A DNA stretch of 64,000 nucleotides from contig NC_085119.1 in NCBI RefSeq assembly GCF_030269925.1, forward strand, positions 11,443,001 through 11,507,000, written 5' to 3'. The DNA is from Bombyx mori. Lineage: Eukaryota > Arthropoda > Insecta > Lepidoptera > Bombycidae. Below, in pieces: positions 53,100-62,000 of the stretch. Made by a program: the position numbers and the translations under genes. The notes beneath the pieces were generated by a model. It had not been told where the DNA came from. It was given only the letters and a program-made list of their open reading frames with translations, and did not search any database. Position 1 is the stretch's first letter. Each line of letters starts with the position of its first letter.

Positions 53100-56000
53100 C
53101 TGTAAAAAAAGAGTTATATATGATTATAACATTTAAAAAAAATTAATTAACCTATTACTTTCAGTAAACATGGGCTTAATCAATGCGGCTGTAATTGAAT
53201 CAGATATGTGAGTTGCGAAATTCAATAAAATAAATGTGTATATTTAAAGCGTCCGTCAGATAATTGTCTTGGATTGCCTATTACGTAGGTATACAGAGTT
53301 TAAATAAAAGTTTTAGAATTTGTGTTCCTTTGTTTACTTGTTTATTCACACAGTAATAAATACTATTACCTACTACTAAGGCTACTACTAGAACTATCTA
53401 TACTATCTAAGGTTTGTTTAATACACAGGAACACACATACGGAAAATGATGATGATGATTTTAACAAACATTCTCATCGTTAACTGAATGTTAAATCTAA
53501 CATATCACTAAATATTTGTTTCACATAAAATAGTTCTAGTAAATCAAACTGATTTGGATTGAATTTTGCAATAGCTGGATGCTTTACGGCTATTAGCTAA
53601 GACGACATTTAGAGGCTAATTTGCACTCAGTAATGCGTAAATTAGTGTTTCTGATACCTATTAAAACTATGGTTGCTTAACGTTTAAAATTTAAAGACTA
53701 TGTATTATTTGACTCTAAAATGACTATTTTGAATTAAATCACGTGTCGATGTTACTTTGCAAATATCTACTACAAATAATTATTCATTTATTTCTTATGT
53801 CCTGTTAAGGCAACTTTAATGATATGAGTATTTATTTTATTCCACTCGACCGTAGTGATGGTGAGAAAGATATTTTTCATGTTTGACGCATTACTGATGG
53901 TCCAAAGACTTTAACGCATAGCCGGTTAAGACGAGTAAACTCAGAAGCTCAGCCAGGGGGGAGAGGGATTATCCTGAGTGCTCCAAGAGGCCTAACAAGT
54001 CAAGGACAGGTAATTCGTGAGTGCACCGACCACCGGATCGAAATCACGACGCGCTAAGAAGATCCAGCGAGAAACTTAGTGCCTGATACTATGGACAAAG
54101 TTCAAATCGAACTCTTTAGCGATTTTGATGAATACGATGACTTGCACTCACAGCAGCTTTTGAAATCACCGAGAGTGGATTAGTAAGATACGTGAGAATG
54201 TAGCTATGGTGGAGCAGAAGGTGGTAGGACCTTTTGTGAGTCCGCACGGGTAGGTACCACCACCCGGCCTATTTTTGCCGTGAAGCAGTAATGCGTTTCG
54301 GTTTGAAGGGTGGGGTAGCCGTTGTAACTATACTGAGACCTTAGAACTTATATCTCAAGGTGGGTGGCGCATTTACGTTGTAGATGTCTATGGGCTCCAG
54401 TAGCCACGTACCACCAGGTGGGCTGTGAGATCGTCCATCAATCTAAGCAATAAAGAAAAAGGGCTAGGCGCATTAACAAAAAATATATACAAAGAAATTA
54501 AATACCTTCCATACAAGATGTCTGAATTCCTTTCCTAATATTTTTATAATGTTAAACGCACCGACAAATATTACGTCAGATGAGATTTGGATCTGGTCAA
54601 ACAAGTATTTCTCAATGTCACTTTTTTTGGTACATTGTTTCATATTGCTAGGACTATTTACAACGTAATAGTATGAAATAATAGACTTGATGACTTGTAT
54701 TTTTTTTCCTACATTATTTGATTACAATCTACCCTAGACATATTTAAAGAGACACAATGTGTTGACTTAAATAGGTCATAAAATATTTAGTTTTAAGAAG
54801 TCGTCCATTACTACTACTTTTGTTGCCTGTAGCAGCTTAGGGGATGGTAATGTGCTACTATGTATCCCAAACATCAATCAGCCTTACAGTTGACATTGCA
54901 CTGGCATTAGAACAAACCACACATTACGCAAAAAACACGAAAAACTAAAGGCTGGGCAATTAATATAAGGCGCAATACCAAATCTGTACATCTTGCAAGA
55001 GAGGAATGCATCGTTGAGCGCATACAGTAAGTACCTTAAAGTCCTCCAGTGTCAGGTTTATATGCCAATACGGCATTAAAATACCACAAAATCTATTTAT
55101 AAATAACCGGTATGATGTAATCTAACTAAGCATTATTCAAACTTTTGCATGGTATTGCTACTTGCCTTCGATTCGTGTACCACATTATAGACCGTGTTGA
55201 ATCTCACGTGTAATTGTTAGGTGACTGATGATGTTACAAATATCAGTAGTAAAGGTATTTTGTGTCATTCAGCCTTGGTTTTAGAGTCATAAATTCAGAT
55301 TTCCCAATGAAAACTATTTCAATTTGTCTATCAGTGTTGCAATTGCTTGTAGGCAATAATTTCTTTAAATAACTTTTACCAGATTATAGTTTAGAAGTTG
55401 AGACCCCAAGAAAAGACAAATGAACTGGTGGTTACTGGTGGTAGGACCTCTTATGGGTCCGCACGGGTAGGTACCAGCACCCCGCCTATTTCTGCTGTGA
55501 AGCAGTAATGCGTTTCGGTTTGAAGAGTGGGGCAACTGTTGTAACTATACTGAGAACTTAGAACTCATGTCTCAAGGTGGGTGGCGGCATTTACGTTGTA
55601 CATGTCTATGGGCTCCGGTAACCACTTAATACCAGGTGGGTCGTGAACTCGTCCACCAATCTACGCAATAAAAAAATATCAAATTAAAGTTTAAAAATAG
55701 AACCAAGTTACGCTTTTCGGGAATATGTGAATATATCTAATAATCTTACCGCAGCACGTCACGCCAACGGTTCTGGCGACCACCTGCGCCATCTTCTGGT
55801 AGTTCTCCTTGATGTGATGCTTCGTATATTTCGTGAATATATCGATAACTACATAGAACTGAAGAGGGTACGTGAAGAATATTGAAAGCGCAATGAAGAT
55901 CTTCGCGAATATCGCGGGCCTGTACAAATACGCGTTAGATTAATCAGTGACAGTTATTAATTACTAAATGAAGAAATACAGACGTATGAGCAATTCGTAA

Positions 56001-59000
56001 AAAAAAAAACAATTGCACACACGTATCTGCTTAGCGCTAAATTTAAATGTTTAATTTTATTAATAATATAAAATATGGTACCTAGCAGAGAAGCTTTCTA
56101 ATTCTAAATACGTGTTAATTATTTTTTTGAAAGGGAATAATCACCAGACTTCCCTCACACGCTTGCGTTGGTGAAAGGGTATGTGTAATAGGACCAATTA
56201 AAGTCTGATGTTAGGCTTTCGAACCATGCAAGATACAAAACTCGATTGAAGCAATGAAGATCAATGCGGTAGGCTAGTAAGCAATACCACCACATTATGG
56301 TGTGGGCTCGGGTAATCTCTTAACATCAAATAGGCATTGCGCTCGTTCAGCCAAATATGAGAGAGAGAGAGAGAGAGAGTATTCTTTATTGTAAACCAAA
56401 AAAAAACATGTGAACATTAAATACAAAAATATTTTTATTATTTATTATGATTGAAAGTTTACAGGTGGCCCGAAGGCCTTTCCAGTTTCACCAGGACAGG
56501 TGGGCGAGCAAAGGCTCAGCCAAGAGGGGTGGGATTTGCTAACAACTGCCCGAGCGCCTCCGAAGGAGACCTAACAACTCAAGAGCAATTGTTTCGCGAA
56601 TGAATCTACTACCGGATCGGAATCGCGACCCGCTGAGAAGATCCGGCGAGAAACTCAGCGGGCTGATGCATGAGTTAGGTTGCACGTCGACCTCTTTGTC
56701 GAGTTCGACGAGTACGGTTACCGGGGTCCCTAAGCCTGCCCCTAGTATTAGAGCTGAAGGCATCTAATGCAAAGGTTATTGGATCTGATGGATCCGTAAG
56801 GACGTGTCTAGGGCGTCGACGGTGACTGGCTCCTGCATGATCAGGATTCGGGGAGTAGTCAGCGGCGGCAACGATAAGGCGATTATCATGACGCATAGCC
56901 TTATCGAAGTATCGTTCCGACGCTGACTTCATGTATTTCCGAATTGATTCGAGACCCAGGTCGTCGTGTAGGTCAACGTTCCTCACGAACCACGGAGCCC
57001 CGACAGCTAACCTGCAAAAGCGGGATTGTAGGGATTGGAGGGTGTCTATGTGTGTGCGGGCCGCGTGAGCGAACACCACACTCGCGTAAGTCATGACGGG
57101 CCTTATGCAAGTTTTGTAAAGTGTCACCTTGTTCCGAAGGGACATTTTACTCCGCTTACAGATCATGGGGTAGAGTCTACCGAGAATAAACGCGGCACGG
57201 TCACGGACTGATTTTATATGCGGGCGGAATGTCATCGATGCATCCAGGGTAACGCCCAGGTACTTGACCTTCCTGGCCCAGGGTATGGGTTGTCTAAAGA
57301 GAGTAATCGGGGGTGTGAGATTCCTCCTCCTAATCCGGGAGGAAATCCGTGTGGAGCTTCCCCTCTGAAATAGCACCGCAGTACTTTTCGCTGGGTTGAT
57401 GTCTATGCGCCATTTTCGGAACCACTGTCCTAGGGCTAGGGCTACGCTCTGAAGCTTCTTCGCGATTAGGGACTTATTTCTACTAGAATAGTAAACAGTC
57501 GTGTCGTCGGCGAATAAAGCTAAATGGGTCGGCGGCGACCGGGGAATATCGTTGACGAATAAGCTAAATAGGAGGGGTGAGAGGACAGAGCCTTGCGGGA
57601 CTCCAGCTGTGAGAGGTCGTGGGGAGGAGCGGGTTCCCTCGACTCGATATCGAAAAGAGCGGTTCGACAAGAAGTCCCGTATGATGAGCACGAGACTATC
57701 CGGCACGCCCATGTTGAATAGTTTGAAAATCAAACCGTTGTGCCAGACTTTGTCGAACGCTTTTGCGACGTCGAAGAAGAGAGCTCCCGTGTATAACGGT
57801 TTTGGTCGATTAAGCCCCACAAGAATGTGCTCCGTGAGGCGGTGCACCTGTTGAACGCATGAGTGATTTGTACGGAATCCGAATTGTTCATCGATGAGAA
57901 TGCCCTTGGATGAGACGAAATCTCTGAGGCGCTTGTAGAGCAGACGCTCATACAGCTTGCCCAGAGACATGAGGAGGCTAATCGGGCGGTAACTCGTCGG
58001 ATGATTTTTTGGTTTACCGGGTTTATGTATGCCGATAACGTCCGCTTCTTTCCACACCGCGGGAAAAATACAGTTAGCCATAGCGGCATTAAAAATAGAT
58101 GCCAACATCACGATGAGTTGGACGGGTAGAAGTTTAATAACGCGGTTAGATATACCGTCGGAACCGGGAGCCTTGCGAGGACGTAGGTCTTTGATCAAGT
58201 CTTTAACTTCCATCGGGGTGACGGGTGGTAACGCATCCGAGGGTGGCAAGGAGGCTCTGCGTTCTACCTCACTGTCTACTAATTCTACATGAACAGGGTC
58301 CACGGATTGAGTGCTGGGCGTGCACTGGGTTTGCAATGTATCGGCCAGCAGCTCTGCTTTTTCGTCATCATCAAAGGCCGCGAGTCGGCCTGAGGGGCCT
58401 ACGAGGGGGGGCATAGTTACTACCGTATCCGATTTGAGAGTACGAGCTAAGCGGTAGTAAGACCTTTGGGAGGGCGCGAGTCCTTCTAAGAAATCAGACC
58501 ATCTGGCATCTCGGACTTCGGCGATGCGAGACTTTACGTCGCGTTGTAGGGCACGCATTCGAATACGATTTTCCGCGGTAGGATACCTGTCGTAGGCGCG
58601 TATCGAGGCGTTCTTAGCTCTAAGGAGTTCCCTAATATCGTCGGACAATTTGAAGCGGTGAAGGAAGTCCTCCGCTACAACTTGTTTCGATGACTTATCT
58701 AATGTCGAGGTGATGTGTGATGTTAAGATGTCTATGGCTTCAGCGGTATCCTGAGGAGACGGGGTAGAGTCCGGGTTAAACGGGAGCGATGGTGGATCAG
58801 ATTCAGCCAGGCTGATGCCCAGCGTGTGCCAATCCACCACAGTCCTCGTGACGGGAACGGAATCGGGAGCGCGACCGAGCTTCATAACGACGGGACGGTG
58901 GTCTGAATCTAACTCTGAAACTACTTCGATCGAGTGTAAGCGCAGAGTTACGTTTTTTAATAACGCTATGTCGAGTATATCCGGGCGATGCGCGATATTT

Positions 59001-62000
59001 AGCGGGTAGTGAGTCGGGGTTAGCGGAGCGACGATATCGAAGGCGAGATCATCGACTAACGCGTCAAGCCGCCTGCCATTCGGGGTTGTGGTGTGTGAGT
59101 TCCACCTGATGTGTTTACAATTTAGGTCGCCCGCCAGAATGACAGAGCTCCCCATACCAAGCAGCGCCTCGATATCACTGCTTAGAACGATCTTATCCGG
59201 TGGAAGATAAACGGACGCGATAACGATCGGCGCGTGTCCCGTCAGTGAGATTCGGCACACTGATGCTTCGATATTAGCGAGCACGGGAGGATCGAGCGGG
59301 ACGCAATGCAGGGCTCTTCTATAGTAAATGACGGTACCACCACCACGGGCAGTGAGCCTGTCGTTCCTGACCATGTTATAGTTCGCGATTTTAGGGTCAC
59401 GGCGCGCGGGCTTAAGTAGGGTCTCCTGCACTAAAAAGATATCAATTTGATGGTCACGCAAAAAGTCAGAAACCTGATCACGTTGATTTATGAGACCGTA
59501 AGCGTTAAAAAATCCTATCGTCACGGATAGGGGCTTTATTCTACTTATATACGCCATTGATTACCGGCGGAGTGAGGGGAGGACGTACGTATTTAATGAC
59601 GCGTATACGTCGGCGTATTCCTGCACAACGGCGATAAAGTGTTGTGCAGTGGAGGCAGCGCGAATGACGTCGCCCAAAGCGTTAACGCGCTCAAAGTTGA
59701 TCGACTGAAAGAAGTCGATCGCTAAAGCGAGATTTTCGGACGCGGTCGGAGGGCAAGTCGCGGGAGAGGGACGAGTCGCGGGGGCAGGACGAATCGCGGA
59801 GGAGGGAGTTGTAGCCGTGTTCGTGTACGGCAGCGGTTTCGCCCAGGCCGAGACACTGGGCACCGCCGCCGGAACGAACGCTGGCTTAGCCTGCGACGCA
59901 GAGGGTGCCGAGGCTTTGATGTCTGGGCCGGAAGCTCGGAGGCGGTTTTGGCGGGCGACGCGGCGATTTATTTTCGGGGCTCGGGGGCATCCGCGGTAAT
60001 TTGCGGGGTGACCCTGTGTTCGACACAGGACGCAGCTAGGCGGTTCCGTCGCGGTTTTTTGATCGCGAGTGCATAGGGCCGTGGCGTGATCGCCTAAACA
60101 TTTGACGCATCGGGGGCGCGCGTGACAGTTACGGGAAGAGTGCCCATACAATTGACAGTTATGGCACTGGCTAGGAGTGCCTTTTTTATGGGGGGCTTCG
60201 ACAGCGATACCAGAGAGCCTACAGACGGTCTGTGTGTTAAAGATTTTCTTACCCTCGGGGGTAGGCTGGAGAGCGACTAGAACCATATTATATGGCTCCC
60301 TACCGCGACCGGTGTGCATACGGTGCACAGAATTCACTGGTAGGCCTTGTTCTAACAGGTCGGCTTGTACGAGCTCTACATCTAACTCTTTAGGGATTCC
60401 GCGTATTACAACGCGGAGTTCGCGCTCCTCCTGAAGCGTATAAGTGTGGAAGCTTATACGCTCCTTACGGAGGTAAGAGGTGAGGGCCCTATGGTCATCA
60501 GATGAATGCACCTTTATTTGGATGCCGTTCGCGAGGTTACGGGCATTCGTGAAATTGATATTTTTGGCCTTAAGGGCCAGGGAAACTCGATCCCAAGCTG
60601 CCTTCTCTTGAAGGATTACCGGAGGAGGGGACTGGGTTTTATTTTGTGCCACCGGACGCGGCGACGGACTGGCACGGGCTGGAGGCGCAACGGGAGTCTG
60701 GGGGCGGGGTCGCGACGCGTTCGCGGCTTTGCTAATTTTAGCGGCCGCGGGAGCTCGAGACTCCGCGGCACGCTTCTTACCCTTTTGTACCAGGGTAAAT
60801 CCATCCGTCGATGAGGCGGGGGCGAGGTCGACCTCCATCTCCGAGTCAGAGTCGGAGGACGAGGAGGCGGGCGCCGGTGACCTACGAGCAGGTGTTTTGG
60901 AGGGCGCGACGGAGGCCGCGGATGATCGCACAGCTGGAACGGTGGCCACGGCGGACGACGCAGCAGTTTTACTCGCCAGTATAGGCGACGCGGGAACGGC
61001 AGGCACGACGGAGGTTGCGGTGCTCGATGTAGAAGCTTTGCACGCAGGTACAGGCGACGCAGGAGCAGCGAGCACGGCGGAGTCTTCGAGAGAGCTCGCA
61101 GTGTGATTGGCCTTGAAAGCCAGAAACTCTGAGGCGAGCTGTGGATGACGAAGTCGGAGGAATTCCGCGAACACAGCGTCCATGATCGCTGAGTGCCCAG
61201 GTGGGGCGGCCCCGGGTCTTGAAGACACTCGCCTTGCGGCGAGGCCCCAACTTCTCGGACCTGAGCGGTTCTATTGAACACAGGTGGCGATGCGGCACGA
61301 TTACTACAGGACAAAGAAAAAACACAACAAAACGGAAATAACAAAAAGAAACAAAACAATTAAACACTTCCAGGAAAGCAGTTTGTCGGCAGATGTACCA
61401 CGAACACAGAAATAACGAAAGGAAACAAAACAAATAAAAACTTCCAGGAAAAAACACTTGGTCGGCAGATGTACCACGAACACAGGCCGCGCGAACAATG
61501 GCCGGGCTAACAAAAGCCGGGCGAACAAAGGCCGGGCGATCGAGTGGTCGATGGGCACGTCCGCACGTGACGGGTGCCTCTATCGGAATCTACAAAAATA
61601 TACAATTGGCGTTCATATGGCGATGTAAAAATGAAAAAAATAGTTAGCGTTTATATGCTAGCTGCCTTCTCGTTCCATTGAGGGCTTATGAAATACGTTC
61701 ATAAGCCCGTACCCGAGCGAAAAACTTATTATAACGTATGGCGGGCGGACTGCACTTCATTGTGCAATCTATACCGCATAAAACTAAATTTTTTTCCTAA
61801 ATTTGTAAATCTATTTAGATAAAAATTGGTAATAAAGTAATTTCATTATGTGGTCTATATGGTGGATTCTGAGAAAGGGGCGGCTGATGGCTTGGTGCAT
61901 AGGGCGGCCGAGAATGCAAATCCGCCACTGTGATTAACAATATCATATGAAGAGACATGAAAAAAACCCAATAATTTTTAAGACGTACCACTCCTCAGTT

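Larger units (their letters stand above)
56433..61590 (-). mobile_element. Full-length Jockey-clade LINE with two intact ORFs
   Basis: 5.16 kb element in the 61989/55919 intron of PAT-C. It is flanked by an 11-bp target duplication (tacaaaaatat at 56422-56432 and 61591-61601). Layout in its own direction: 5' UTR 61590-61229 with tandem repeats, ORF1 61228-59561, three spacer bases, ORF2 59557-56675, and a 3' UTR ending in an A/T-rich tail near 56450. Both ORFs are open throughout, so it may be retrotransposition-competent. It is inserted in an older repeat whose 3' end resembles 51340-51640. Confidence 0.93.

Noticed and set aside
60506..61106. Plus-strand frames of 102 and 125 codons over the LINE ORF1
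   Set aside because: Antisense of the Ala/Pro-rich gag region; no independent evidence.
61855..61935. Possible end of another transposon (reverse complement cagtggcggatttgcattct)
   Set aside because: Looks like a hAT-type terminus, but no matching opposite end or target duplication could be found, so it was not called.
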